Shown here: piece after piece, positions 26,600-35,550 of the stretch | Numbering within the stretch: the stretch's first letter is position 1 | Layout of the letters: every line of letters begins with the position of its first letter | NCBI RefSeq assembly: GCF_902489465.1 | Contig: NZ_CABTZZ010000018.1 | Span: forward strand, 1-39,459 | Direction: 5' to 3' | Source: an uncultured Varibaculum sp. | GTDB lineage: Bacteria; Actinomycetota; Actinomycetes; Actinomycetales; Actinomycetaceae | DNA length: 39,459 nucleotides | The notes under the pieces: model-generated | What the model saw: the letters and a program-made list of their open reading frames with translations, nothing else | Database searches by the model: none | What the model was told of the DNA's origin: nothing | Made by a program: the position numbers and the translations under genes

Positions 26600-27655
26600 T
26601 TATCTGGGTTTTATGCTGCTAATAGCCGCCAAGAACTGATCATTTTCTGCCCGGCTACCAATAGTTACCCGCACGCCCTCGACAAATCCCCGCGTTTGTA
26701 CCCCCTGAGAAAGCGCTGCCGCCTGAATCTGCTCCCCTACCGACCCGGAAAACCAGATAAAGTTGCCGCCTGCCTGCGGGATTGTCCAACCAAGATTACG
26801 TAATTCACTAAGAACCCGCTCGCGCTCCTTACAGATCTGAGACACCTGAGAGCGCATAGCCTCATTATCGGCCAGTGCCGCCAGGGCGCAAGCTTCCGCC
26901 ACCGCCGAGAGTCCAAAAGGAGTTCCCACTTTGCGGATCGCTTCCGCGAGCAGCGGGCTAGTTAAACCGTAACCACAACGCAAGCCAGCCAATCCGTAGG
27001 CTTTCGAAAACGTGCGTAGCACCAGCAGGTTAGGGAAATCCGCGAGTAAAGTCGCACCGTCAACGTGACCGGGGGAAGTATCAAACTCGAAATAGGCTTC
27101 GTCCAAAACCGCCAACACCTGCTTAGGCAAAGCCGCCAAAAATTCGCGAACCTGAGTCCCGGTCAAAGAAGTCCCCGTAGGATTATTCGGGCTACACAGG
27201 ATAACCGCCGCCGTGTTTTCGTCTACCGCGCTTAAAATCGCGTCCAGGTCATGGCTGCCGTCACTATTAAGTGGGATCTGGCGTGGCGAGGCGCCGGTGA
27301 TTCCCACTAGAATCGGGTAGGCCTCAAATGAACGCCAGGCATAGACCACGTTATTTCCTGCCTGTGCCACGGCGCTTAACGCATTCGCTAGCACCTGAAT
27401 AGATCCCGGGCCTACCACCACCTGCTCGGGATTTAACCGGTAATGCACCGCCAATTTTGCTACCAGATTGCCGCCAATAGCATCCGGGTAGCGGTTAGTG
27501 CTGGCCAGAGCCTGCTCCCCGGCCTCGATAATCGGCTTTGCCGGGGGAAAAGGGAGCTCGTTACTGGATAGTTTTACTACTTTTCCGGCATCGCCTTTGC
27601 CGGCAACATAGGCGGGCAGGTCACAAAGTACCTGCCGTAATCGAACCTGACTCAT
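26600..27655 (-). CDS. hisC: Histidinol-phosphate / aromatic amino acid aminotransferase (HisC/Pat family)
   Basis: This PLP-dependent fold-type I aminotransferase of 351 residues matches HisC/Pat length. It shows KLSSNELPFPP near the N-terminus, ILCSPNNPTGT with the conserved Asn-Pro, AVLDEAYFEF for the PLP-ring aspartate and tyrosine, and LRTFSKAYGLAGLRCGYG with the Schiff-base lysine (about residue 215). HisC transaminates imidazole-acetol phosphate in histidine synthesis, while the closely related Pat acts on aromatic 2-oxo acids. No other his genes are nearby, so Pat is as likely as HisC and the symbol is tentative. The gene diverges from purB with 148 bases between. No clear ribosome site precedes the ATG. 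Confidence 0.85.
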   Translation of the reverse strand: MSQVRLRQVLCDLPAYVAGKGDAGKVVKLSSNELPFPPAKPIIEAGEQALASTNRYPDAIGGNLVAKLAVHYRLNPEQVVVGPGSIQVLANALSAVAQAGNNVVYAWRSFEAYPILVGITGASPRQIPLNSDGSHDLDAILSAVDENTAAVILCSPNNPTGTSLTGTQVREFLAALPKQVLAVLDEAYFEFDTSPGHVDGATLLADFPNLLVLRTFSKAYGLAGLRCGYGLTSPLLAEAIRKVGTPFGLSAVAEACALAALADNEAMRSQVSQICKERERVLSELRNLGWTIPQAGGNFIWFSGSVGEQIQAAALSQGVQTRGFVEGVRVTIGSRAENDQFLAAISSIKPR

Positions 27656-27790
27656 AACTTAAGTGTGCCTTTTTTCTGCCCGCGGCGCTTTCAGGTTTCA
27701 AAATTGTCCGCGGATCCCTGATCGCGCCAGACTTACCCGCCTCTAACTTCGCCCTTGCCTCGGGAAAGAACCTACCCCGCCGCCTCGTGC

Positions 27791-27803
27791 CATAATAGGG
27801 GTT
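27791..27803 (+). promoter_or_regulatory. Candidate -10 box for a leaderless purB transcript
   Basis: CATAAT (27791-27796) ends 7 bases before the purB ATG at 27804 and no Shine-Dalgarno sequence with normal spacing is present. The spacing suggests transcription starting at or next to the start codon. Confidence 0.45.
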
Positions 27804-29249
27804 ATGCAAACCCTTTTTGATGACTGCTTTAATTTCGCCGAAACCGATATTGCTTTAGGCCCCTTAGATGGGCGCTACCGCTCCCAGGTTAGTGCGCTTA
27901 CCAACTACCTTTCGGAACCGGCTTTAAACCGCTCCCGGTTATTAGTCGAGGTAGAGTGGCTAATTTTCTTGGCCGAAAACCAGGTATTGGAGGGGGTAAG
28001 CCCCTTTAACGAGGACGAAAAACGCTATTTGCGCTCGCTGATCACTAGTTTTGGCGAAGCCGAAGTAACTGAGCTTAAACAAATCGAAGCTGAAACTAAA
28101 CATGACGTGAAAGCTGTGGAGTATTTCCTGCAAGCCCGCCTGCGCGGCGCTTCGGAAGTTCTGGGGAACACTTCCCTGCCTAACTATCTGGCAGCGGTGC
28201 ATATTTTTTGTACTTCTGAGGATATTAATAACCTGGCCTACGGAATTGGGATTAAAGCGGCGGTAGAACAGGTGTGGCTACCGCAAGCGCGCCAGCTGGT
28301 TGAGCAGCTTTCGGAGTTAGCTCGTCAGGCGGCCACGGTTCCCATGCTGGCACATACTCATGGGCAACCGGCCACCCCGGTGACTTTAGGTAAAGAGATG
28401 GCAGTGTTTGCCCACCGGTTGCGCCGCCAGCTTTCCCGGATTGAAAAAACCGAATACTTGGGCAAGATTAATGGCGCTACCGGTACTTGGGCGGCACATA
28501 AAGTGGCGGTGCCCAGCGCTAACTGGCCGCAGTTATCGAAGTCGTTTGTGGAACATTTGGGTCTTTGTTGGAATCCGTTGACTACTCAGATTGAATCACA
28601 CGACTGGCAAAGTGAGCTTTATAGCGACTTGGCACGCACTAACCGGATCCTGCATAACCTGGCAACCGATTGCTGGAGTTATATTTCGATGGGTTACTTC
28701 CACCAGAACTTGGCGGCACAAGGCTCCACGGGGTCTTCTACGATGCCGCATAAGGTGAATCCGATTCGCTTTGAAAACGCGGAAGCTAACCTGGAGATCT
28801 CCTGTGCGCTGCTAGAAACTCTGGCGCAGACTTTAGTTACTTCGCGCCTGCAGCGTGATTTAACGGATTCTTCTACCCAACGCAATATTGGGGTTGCTAT
28901 CGGCCATTCCCTGCTTGCGCTATCCAATCTTCAGGGAGGTTTGCGGGGATTGGATGTGGCGAGCCAGGTAATGGCGCGCGACCTCGAACAGAACTGGGAA
29001 GTACTGGGCGAGGCCGTACAACAGGTGATGCGGGTTGAAGGACTAGCCGGGACTCCCGGGATGGATAACCCATATGAACGGCTGAAAGAGCTGACTCGTG
29101 ATAGCAAAGTTGATGAGGCAGTGATGAAAGAGTTTCTAACTTCATTAGGACTTTCTGAGGACGCCGAGTCTCGGTTGCTGGCACTCAGCCCCAAAACCTA
29201 CTTCGGATACGCTAGCGAACTCGCCACCGGGGAAGCATTAAAAAACTAA
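27804..29249 (+). CDS. purB: Adenylosuccinate lyase (PurB)
   Basis: PurB cleaves SAICAR and adenylosuccinate, releasing fumarate, in two steps of AMP synthesis. The 481-residue protein belongs to the longer, E. coli-like branch: it opens with ALGPLDGRYRSQVSAL and contains KHDVKAVEYFL, LAHTHGQPATPVTLG (catalytic His) and the fumarase-superfamily signature GSSTMPHKVNPIRFENAEAN with the mobile catalytic serine. The ATG at 27804 keeps a slightly extended N-terminus (MQTLFDDCFNFAETD). With purT it gives two purine genes in this window, but they are 26 kb apart and not co-transcribed. It diverges from the aminotransferase gene. Confidence 0.96.
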   Translation: MQTLFDDCFNFAETDIALGPLDGRYRSQVSALTNYLSEPALNRSRLLVEVEWLIFLAENQVLEGVSPFNEDEKRYLRSLITSFGEAEVTELKQIEAETKHDVKAVEYFLQARLRGASEVLGNTSLPNYLAAVHIFCTSEDINNLAYGIGIKAAVEQVWLPQARQLVEQLSELARQAATVPMLAHTHGQPATPVTLGKEMAVFAHRLRRQLSRIEKTEYLGKINGATGTWAAHKVAVPSANWPQLSKSFVEHLGLCWNPLTTQIESHDWQSELYSDLARTNRILHNLATDCWSYISMGYFHQNLAAQGSTGSSTMPHKVNPIRFENAEANLEISCALLETLAQTLVTSRLQRDLTDSSTQRNIGVAIGHSLLALSNLQGGLRGLDVASQVMARDLEQNWEVLGEAVQQVMRVEGLAGTPGMDNPYERLKELTRDSKVDEAVMKEFLTSLGLSEDAESRLLALSPKTYFGYASELATGEALKN

Positions 29250-29271
29250 TACTTACCAGGCGGTAAGTATT
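29248..29271 (+). terminator. Short hairpin overlapping the purB stop codon
   Basis: AATACTTACC (29248-29257) and GGTAAGTATT (29262-29271) pair perfectly over 10 bp with an AGGC loop. The left arm overlaps the purB TAA. No U-run follows, so it may be a weak terminator or a transcript-end stabiliser. Confidence 0.45.
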
Positions 29272-29478
29272 GAAAAGAAGCATTTTCTGGGCGAATTCCC
29301 AATATTTTAGGCGCCCTAAGCAAAGCATTTAAGCTGGCACCAGCACTTTATGATGTATCTCACTTAAATGAGACAATTATCAGCTGGCAATTTATTAACC
29401 AAGCGGTAAGATTAGAACTGGTACCAGATAAATGGAGCGTTCCCAATAACGGCTCCGCAATAGATGAGGGATTTAATC

Positions 29479-30822
29479 ATGAGGCTTAAGAACTTCGCCA
29501 AGACCCTAGTTTCCGGGGTTTGCGCAACGGCATTAATACCTGCCGGTCTCTTAGCGGTCGCGGCGGCCGGTAACCTGGCAGAGGAATCTCCAGCCGGTAA
29601 CCTTACGGTATCTACCTCGGTCGCGAACACTCCCAAGTTCTTAACCGGATGCATTGGCTCAGATCAATTGGGCTATGAAAATGTGCGGATTAATAAACTC
29701 CCTGCTGGTAAAGATTGGTTTTTAACTGTTTCCGACTCTGACCAAAGCCCGTTTGCCAGTCGCGACAGCTACACAAACCCCAATGCTGGCGGATACATGT
29801 ATACCTTTGATCCGGCCGCTAACGATAGCTCGCGAGCATTACAAGGCTCGGTAGGAAGCTCGGGTCTCGGACTGGGTGGCACCTACCACTTTAAGAGCTC
29901 AGTAAAAGATCTACACCCCTGGGTATTCGTTCAACTTGAGGACGAGATCTACGGAGCTTTGAAAGTCAGCACTGGCTGCGAATATGATTTCAGCACCGTT
30001 TTAGAAAATAATACTTTTGATAAGTACCTGGAAATCAAAAAGTTCCTAGTGAATCCGCAGGCGGTCAAGCACGATTGGAATCCGCTATTAACATTGCACC
30101 AGTTCCGCGCCCCGGAAGCAGCCGACTTCAAGGTGCTGGATACTCGTCCCGCCCCGCAACCGTCAACTGACCCGGACACTGAACCCAGTAATCCTGATGT
30201 CCCCGAAGTTCCTGACACTCCCGAGACTCCTAAACCCGCTGAAACTCCTGATAGTTCTGGAGCACCGACGGTAGAACGCCAGGCACCTACGCTTGATGCT
30301 GCGTCAAAGAACAAAGGCTCTAAAGCAAGCAAGCAAACCGCTCCGAGTGCCCCGGCAGCCACTGCGCCTAGTTCACCAGCCCAGCAGGCAGCTCCTCAGC
30401 AACAGGCTACAAATCCGGCTCCTGCACAGCCCGCTCCGGTACGCACCATTATTCAAAATCGGGATAATACTCGCACCGTAACCGTTCCCGGTCCGATTCG
30501 TTACCGGGAGGCTTCCACAACTTCCTCCAATAACGCAAGTAATAACAACTCTTCTACCACCGCGAACAACTCCGCGAAACCGGCTCAGGAAGGGTCCGGA
30601 AACGCGCAGGAAGCAACTGGCAATGGGACCGCCAGTCAAGTTCAGGGAGTAGAAGAACCCAAGGCGGCGCCCTCTGCGCCCGCCGCGGCTAGAGATGCCA
30701 ATGTGAACCCCAGCGTGGTTGACCGTATGGGCGGACTGGGTACCATTGCCGCGATCGCAGTTCTTGGGTTAATCGGCGCAGGTGGCGCCATAGCCCTGAC
30801 CAGATCGTTGATGAACGGTTAA
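29479..30822 (+). CDS. Secreted, C-terminally membrane-anchored Pro/Ser/Thr-rich surface protein
   Basis: The start at 29479 (MRLKNFAKTLVSGV) is preferred over ATG 29464 because GAGGG lies about 8 bases before it and it begins the signal peptide directly. I do not recognise the 150-residue N-terminal extracellular domain (about 40-200; two cysteines, in LTGCIGSD and STGCEYDF, probably a disulfide). A long Pro/Thr/Ala/Gln/Asn-rich stalk (about 210-405) follows, then a transmembrane span (about 417-440) and a short end, RSLMNG. There is no LPxTG-type motif. Layout mirrors the 24448-25839 protein, with purB and the aminotransferase gene between, so the region is a surface-protein cluster. It is monocistronic with a strong terminator. 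Confidence 0.72.
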   Translation: MRLKNFAKTLVSGVCATALIPAGLLAVAAAGNLAEESPAGNLTVSTSVANTPKFLTGCIGSDQLGYENVRINKLPAGKDWFLTVSDSDQSPFASRDSYTNPNAGGYMYTFDPAANDSSRALQGSVGSSGLGLGGTYHFKSSVKDLHPWVFVQLEDEIYGALKVSTGCEYDFSTVLENNTFDKYLEIKKFLVNPQAVKHDWNPLLTLHQFRAPEAADFKVLDTRPAPQPSTDPDTEPSNPDVPEVPDTPETPKPAETPDSSGAPTVERQAPTLDAASKNKGSKASKQTAPSAPAATAPSSPAQQAAPQQQATNPAPAQPAPVRTIIQNRDNTRTVTVPGPIRYREASTTSSNNASNNNSSTTANNSAKPAQEGSGNAQEATGNGTASQVQGVEEPKAAPSAPAAARDANVNPSVVDRMGGLGTIAAIAVLGLIGAGGAIALTRSLMNG

Positions 30823-30845
30823 GTCCACTGGGAACTGGACTTAAC
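30818..30845 (+). repeat. Hairpin across the stop codon of the surface protein gene
   Basis: GTTAAGTCCA (30818-30827) and TGGACTTAAC (30836-30845) form a perfect 10-bp inverted repeat with an 8-base loop; the left arm contains the TAA stop. It may assist the stronger hairpin at 30865-30901. Confidence 0.45.
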
Positions 30846-30864
30846 GGTTTCTAGACTGGTCAGG

Positions 30865-30901
30865 TACGGGACAGGAGATTCCCTCAATCTCCTGTCCCGT
30901 A
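30865..30901 (+). terminator. Strong terminator hairpin after the surface protein gene
   Basis: A perfect 15-bp stem (30865-30879 and 30887-30901, core CGGGACAGGAGAT) with a 7-base loop lies about 45 bases after the stop, followed by a weak T-containing tract. Confidence 0.7.
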
Positions 30902-30998
30902 TTGCTATCTCTAGCCCTTGTTAACACCCAGCATTGCAAAGCTGGTACAAGAGATTAAACTTTAGGCTAAGTAGGATTAATAGAAAAGAGGATGCAAC

Positions 30999-31271
30999 AT
31001 GCGGTTTTTCCCAACAAACCGACCCGGCAAAAAAGCCAACGATCGCACTATCGATATTTTGGTCAACGGGATGACTTGCCAAAAATGCGTAGAGCATGTC
31101 ACGGAAGCTTTGGAGAGTTTAGAAAGCGTCAAACGGGTGTCAGTGTTGCTGCGCAGTAACGAGCCCAGCCAAGTCACCGTCCTCACCGATTACGAAATCG
31201 AGGACGAAACTATCCGTGACTGTATCAAGAACGCTGGTTACGAAGTAGTAACTATTGAACGTGACGAATAA
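30999..31271 (+). CDS. HMA-domain metal-binding protein (CopZ-like chaperone)
   Basis: This 90-residue protein is a single heavy-metal-associated domain: VNGMTCQKCVEHVTEAL holds the CxxC copper-binding motif at the start of the first helix, and NAGYEVVTIERDE closes the usual beta-alpha-beta-beta-alpha-beta fold. Such chaperones carry Cu(I) to P-type ATPases or repressors. It has about 18 extra N-terminal residues (basic, MRFFPTNRPGKKAND) compared with typical 68-70-residue CopZ. GAGG precedes the ATG. No copper ATPase or CsoR gene is adjacent, so its partner must be encoded elsewhere. A metal other than copper is possible. Confidence 0.85.
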   Translation: MRFFPTNRPGKKANDRTIDILVNGMTCQKCVEHVTEALESLESVKRVSVLLRSNEPSQVTVLTDYEIEDETIRDCIKNAGYEVVTIERDE

Positions 31272-31302
31272 TCGTTATCGTATTTAGAGGTCTTAAATCG
31301 TA

Positions 31303-31962
31303 TTAATTTGCGGCTTTTTGCTTGCTGGATCGAGTTTTGAAGTAGCTTACTACCATCGGTAGTACCGAGATAGCTACAATCGCAATTGCGATTACCTCAA
31401 CGTTATTGGCTATCACCGGGATATCTCCCAATAGTACCCCTGCCAGCATAAAAGCTGCGATCCAGAGAGCGGCACCCACCATATTCCAGATTAGGAATAA
31501 GCGGTAATTCTGTTTGCCAATCCCGGCAATGATGGGGACAAAGGTACGAACAAATGGTACAAACCGCGCTAATACTAGCGCCACCCCACCGTAGCGACGA
31601 AAGAAATCCTCAGATTTGTGCATGTTTTCGGTTGATAAATAGCGGGCATCATCTTTGAAAAGCCGCCTGCCATATTTACGTCCTAACCAGTACCCCACCA
31701 TATTTCCGCAGATAGCAGCGATAAAAAGTATTAGGAAGGTTAACCATTCCGGCACCCCAGGTATCCGGTTATGCAAAATGCCGAGGGCAAAAATCATCGA
31801 GTCACCCGGAAGTACCGGGAATAAGACCCCAGACTCAATGAAAACGATGAGCGCCACCGCAGCCACCATCCAGCCACCAAGTTCCGCTAGCAGGGTGTTG
31901 AGCAGGAGATTAGGGTCGGTAAGATAATCCAAAGCTCCCGCGGCTACTACAGACGCAAACAT
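31303..31962 (-). CDS. DedA-family integral membrane protein
   Basis: The frame opens at 31998, but ATG 31962 is preceded by a near-perfect AGGAGGACGA ribosome site, giving 219 residues. DedA signatures are ESGVLFPVLPGDSMIFALG, GNMVGYWLGRKYG and LARFVPFVRTFVPIIAGIGK (the conserved arginine-proline motif in the re-entrant loop), plus four or more hydrophobic spans. DedA proteins are now linked to recycling undecaprenyl phosphate or other phospholipids across the membrane and to proton-motive-force maintenance. The gene converges on the HMA gene, and the LPG-synthase-like gene diverges from it. The specific lipid is not deducible. Confidence 0.92.
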   Translation of the reverse strand: MFASVVAAGALDYLTDPNLLLNTLLAELGGWMVAAVALIVFIESGVLFPVLPGDSMIFALGILHNRIPGVPEWLTFLILFIAAICGNMVGYWLGRKYGRRLFKDDARYLSTENMHKSEDFFRRYGGVALVLARFVPFVRTFVPIIAGIGKQNYRLFLIWNMVGAALWIAAFMLAGVLLGDIPVIANNVEVIAIAIVAISVLPMVVSYFKTRSSKQKAAN

Positions 31963-32082
31963 TCGTCCTCCTGAGAGTAATTCATAATCCTTTCTCATCC
32001 TAAACGAGCGCGCCCAGAAGCGAACAGGCTAGAAAGCAGGCTGGGCGCAAGCTCACATCTAGGTATGTACCTTGATTACACA

Positions 32083-32094
32083 TAGAATCAAGAC
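32083..32094 (+). promoter_or_regulatory. Candidate -10 box for a leaderless transcript of the 32095 gene
   Basis: TAGAAT (32083-32088) ends six bases before the ATG at 32095 and no ribosome site precedes it. This repeats the arrangement seen before hemL and purB. Confidence 0.4.
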
Positions 32095-34662
32095 ATGAGT
32101 ATTTCGGGAGGGACGGCGAACCCACTGCTTGATCGACACCTCACCGAAATTGTCGATACTAAAAACTCCCGTTTGCGGCGCATCGATGACCTGGCTCGTG
32201 CCGGGGTGTACCTAGTGGTGATCGTGTTGGTAGTGCTAATGGCTATCTACGCCCAGGCCACTACCCAAGCAGTTGCCCAGGATTTGACCAAAGTATTCGT
32301 AAACACCACTTTGGCGCAGATTCTGCTCCTTCCGCTTTCCATGTTGCAAAACCTATTTATCTTGGCAGCCCCGATCGCTTTAATAGCTATGTTGGCGCTG
32401 CGTCGCCAATGGGTACGCACTTTTCAAGCCGCTTTTACTGCTGTAATCGGGGGAATGGTAGCTTTAGGCGCCTCCGCTTTGATTTCCGCTCTTCCCTACG
32501 TATTTTCCAATGCTTTGAAAGTGTGGTCAGTTGAGGGATCAATAGTCGCAATCTCTATTCCCTTTACTTCGGTTGTGGCCATGATGACGGTGGCAGGTGA
32601 ACGCCGACGTGACCAACTATTGCGAGTGCTGTGGGTAATAACCTGGTTCATTTTAGTCTTAGCGGTCTTACAGGGACGTATGACCTTACCTTCCGCGCTA
32701 ATCACCGTATTTTTAGGCACTCTAACCGGTTGTCTGGGACGTTACCTCTGGGGGGTACGCAACTACCGCCCGACGGGACGAGCCTTAATTACTGCCCTTA
32801 TCCAAGTGGGGATAACTCCCCGGATGATTTTACGTCTCGATCCCCCCACAGAAGGTGACCTGCTAAGCGTCGAAGAGGTTACCTTCACTACCGAAAACGG
32901 TTCCCTGGTACTAGTGGGCGATATGAAAAGAAAACTGCTAGACGTTGATCCAGTTTTAGAACTAGCTACCTTTGCCGGTAGCGATCTTAAATCCTTTACG
33001 GAAACGGTAAGACCCGGCGAAAGGGTTTATAGCGTAATTGCTGACAATAACCGTCGATACCGCATGGTAGCAACTGACGGAGATTCCCGTCTTTCTACCT
33101 GGATCACTGGAATCTGGACGAATCTGCGTCTACGTTCTTTTTCCAAATCAACCGCTGCCACGGTGCGACAAAACGGGGAATATACGGCTCTCATGGGAGC
33201 GATGACCACCCGGGCACAACTTAATACTCGCCCGTACCACGGCCTAGCTCACTATGGAAGCACCATGCTCAATATCTTCGAGGACGATGTTTCCTTACGC
33301 CCCTTCGCTAGCCTCTCTCCCTCCGATATTTCGGAGGAACAGCTACATTCTGCCTGGTCACAGCTGTTAAAAGCGCATCAAAATGGCCTGGCTCACCGTA
33401 ATATTAATGCGGAAAACTTATGTTTAGGCTCTGATGGATCTTTATACTATCTAAACTGGTCTGACGGAGAAGTCGCAGCCTCCAAAATGTCAATTCTAAT
33501 TGACCAGGTACAGTTGCTAGTTCTAACTAGTCTTTACCTCGGAAAGGATCGGGCGGTCGCCGCGATGCGAGCAGTGCTTCCCTCTTCCCAAATCGAAGCT
33601 ATGGTGCCAGTACTGCAAACTTTGGCTTTGCCTTCCGCAACTAGACAAAAACTTCGCAAGAGCCCGCTACTTTCAACCCTGCGCCAGGAGCTGCTTTCCA
33701 AAGCCGACACTGATCCTGCCGCCGTTCCCCGAGCCCAGTTACGTCGCTTTTCCTACTCCTCTTTGCTATTTACTGCCTTGGGAGTTATGGCAGTACTGAT
33801 TGTTTTAGGTTCTTTAAACTTCCAAGAAATCTATGCCACTATTTCTACCGCTAACGCCTGGTGGATTCTCATCGGCGCTTTCTTTTCTGTGGCTATGAGT
33901 AGCGGGCAAGCACTTTCCTTGCAAGCAGTAACCCCGAACCGCTTAGGCTACGGCGAGCTATTCTTACTACAGTTGGCGGGTTCGGTAACCTCGTTAGTAG
34001 TACCCGCAGGGGTGGGAGTGGGCGCCCTTAACCTGCGGTATCTAACCAAGAAAAATATGACCGGCGCCCTCGCCCTCGCAACCGTTTCCTTAATGCAACT
34101 GTTCCAGTTTGTAATTACGGTAGCGCTGCTAGCAGTCATGGTGATGTTTACCGGTACCTCTATGAACGTGCGTCTGCCTTCGTCGACAGTATTGGCAACT
34201 GTCTTGTCGATAGTGGCACTGTTAGTGGCCGGCTTTGCCCTTCCAAAGGTACGTAAATGGATCTGGGCTAAAATCCAGCCCACTTTTCACCAGGTTTGGC
34301 CGCGCCTAATCTGGATTACTTCTAGTCCGCGCAGAATGGCTTTAACCACCCTGGGATGTTTAATGCAGACTGGCCTGCAGGTAGCAGCCTTTTATTGTGC
34401 GCTGGCCGCATTTGGCTACCATTTGCCGATAGCTACCATTACCGTTACATTCCTAGTATCAAACACTTTGGGTTCTATGATTCCCACCCCTGGCGGACTC
34501 GGCCCGGTGGAAGCAGCCCTGACTGGTGGTTTGCAAGTGGCAGGCGTACCGGGTGCAATCGCCCTATCTGGAGCCTTGCTGTATAGGTTACTTACTTTTT
34601 GGATGCGTGCCCCGATTGGTTGGCTCGCGATGCGGTACCTGCAGCGACGTGACGTGCTATAA
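32095..34662 (+). CDS. LPG-synthase-like (UPF0104) membrane protein with a degenerate kinase-like central domain
   Basis: The 855-residue protein has three parts. An N-terminal block (about 30-245) holds six to eight transmembrane spans. A cytoplasmic middle (about 260-545) looks kinase-like: HRNINAENLCLGSDGSL aligns with a protein-kinase/APH catalytic loop and YYLNWSDGE with the metal-binding DFG-type segment, but both expected Asp residues are Asn, so phosphotransfer is unlikely. The C-terminal block (about 555-850) is the UPF0104/lysylphosphatidylglycerol-synthase transmembrane region, with TPGGLGPVEAALTGGL and the terminal ALLYRLLTFWMRAP. No MprF aminoacyl-transferase domain is present, so lipid lysinylation is not supported; lipid or glycolipid translocation is inference. 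It is probably leaderless. Confidence 0.82.
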   Translation: MSISGGTANPLLDRHLTEIVDTKNSRLRRIDDLARAGVYLVVIVLVVLMAIYAQATTQAVAQDLTKVFVNTTLAQILLLPLSMLQNLFILAAPIALIAMLALRRQWVRTFQAAFTAVIGGMVALGASALISALPYVFSNALKVWSVEGSIVAISIPFTSVVAMMTVAGERRRDQLLRVLWVITWFILVLAVLQGRMTLPSALITVFLGTLTGCLGRYLWGVRNYRPTGRALITALIQVGITPRMILRLDPPTEGDLLSVEEVTFTTENGSLVLVGDMKRKLLDVDPVLELATFAGSDLKSFTETVRPGERVYSVIADNNRRYRMVATDGDSRLSTWITGIWTNLRLRSFSKSTAATVRQNGEYTALMGAMTTRAQLNTRPYHGLAHYGSTMLNIFEDDVSLRPFASLSPSDISEEQLHSAWSQLLKAHQNGLAHRNINAENLCLGSDGSLYYLNWSDGEVAASKMSILIDQVQLLVLTSLYLGKDRAVAAMRAVLPSSQIEAMVPVLQTLALPSATRQKLRKSPLLSTLRQELLSKADTDPAAVPRAQLRRFSYSSLLFTALGVMAVLIVLGSLNFQEIYATISTANAWWILIGAFFSVAMSSGQALSLQAVTPNRLGYGELFLLQLAGSVTSLVVPAGVGVGALNLRYLTKKNMTGALALATVSLMQLFQFVITVALLAVMVMFTGTSMNVRLPSSTVLATVLSIVALLVAGFALPKVRKWIWAKIQPTFHQVWPRLIWITSSPRRMALTTLGCLMQTGLQVAAFYCALAAFGYHLPIATITVTFLVSNTLGSMIPTPGGLGPVEAALTGGLQVAGVPGAIALSGALLYRLLTFWMRAPIGWLAMRYLQRRDVL

Positions 34663-34722
34663 CTAACTAGCTCGCTTCGCCTAATCTACCTTAGGCTAGA
34701 GGTGAAGAAAGGTATTAAGTTT

Positions 34723-35550
34723 ATGAGTGACTCCCTGAACCCGGCATCTAATAAAAAGAAACCAGCCGCCGTAATGATACTTACGCTGCTGGCTATCTCG
34801 TTGCTGGTGTTAGTGTTTTTCATTGCCTACTATCTAGGTTCTAACAATGATAGTGCTGCTAGCTCCAGTCAGACTCCCGTATCTACTCAAAGTGGACAAA
34901 GCTCTCAGTCGACGGAACGCCAAAGCGAACAGCTTCCTGAAGGAGTTACTGCCGTCAGCGAGGAACAGGCACAAAAGGTAATTAAATCTTTTTATCGTAA
35001 CGATGAGGCGGATCCGCGGGCAATCGGTGATCCCAAAGCTCCAGTTACTATGGTTCAGTTCTCTGATTTTTCCTGTCCCATGTGTTACCAGTATGAATCA
35101 GCTGTTTTTCCGCAACTGAAACCGTATATAGACAACGGTACCTTGCGTATAGAGTTCAATAACTTTTCAATTTTCGCCTCGCAATACCATTCTGACCTAG
35201 CAGCTGCCGGATCAATCGCGGCAGCTCAGCAAGGGAAGTTTTGGGAGTATGTAGAAGCTGCTACCAAGCTAGCGGCTCAAGATGGTAATGGTCATATCAG
35301 CTGGAACAAGCAACTAGTCACCCAGGTTGCCCAAGCTAGCGGGGTGAGCAACTTATCTCGCTTTAACCAAGATCTAGCGGCCGATGACACCGCCACCACG
35401 GTCAAAAAGGAGACTTCTGCCGCCCAAGCAGTAGGACTCGGTGGCACTCCCGCATTTTTCATAAATGACTATGTAATCACCGGCGCTCTGCCCGCTGATA
35501 GCTTTATCCAAACTATTGAAATTGCAGCAAAAACGGCTAAGACACGCTAA
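34723..35550 (+). CDS. Membrane-anchored DsbA-family thiol-disulfide oxidoreductase
   Basis: The ATG at 34723 is preferred over GTG 34702: GAAAGG lies about 11 bases before it and the hydrophobic segment then sits near the N-terminus. The 275-residue protein has an N-terminal signal anchor (about 18-42), a Ser/Gln-rich linker, and a DsbA-like thioredoxin fold (about 100-270) with the CxxC site in FSDFSCPMCYQYE and the cis-proline in GGTPAFFIND. CPMC sites occur in extracytoplasmic oxidoreductases of Gram-positive bacteria. Its TAA overlaps the ATG of a CcdA-like gene by one base, so both are made together; the membrane partner probably supplies electrons, making this a reductase or isomerase rather than a pure oxidase. 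That direction is inference. Confidence 0.88.
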   Translation: MSDSLNPASNKKKPAAVMILTLLAISLLVLVFFIAYYLGSNNDSAASSSQTPVSTQSGQSSQSTERQSEQLPEGVTAVSEEQAQKVIKSFYRNDEADPRAIGDPKAPVTMVQFSDFSCPMCYQYESAVFPQLKPYIDNGTLRIEFNNFSIFASQYHSDLAAAGSIAAAQQGKFWEYVEAATKLAAQDGNGHISWNKQLVTQVAQASGVSNLSRFNQDLAADDTATTVKKETSAAQAVGLGGTPAFFINDYVITGALPADSFIQTIEIAAKTAKTR

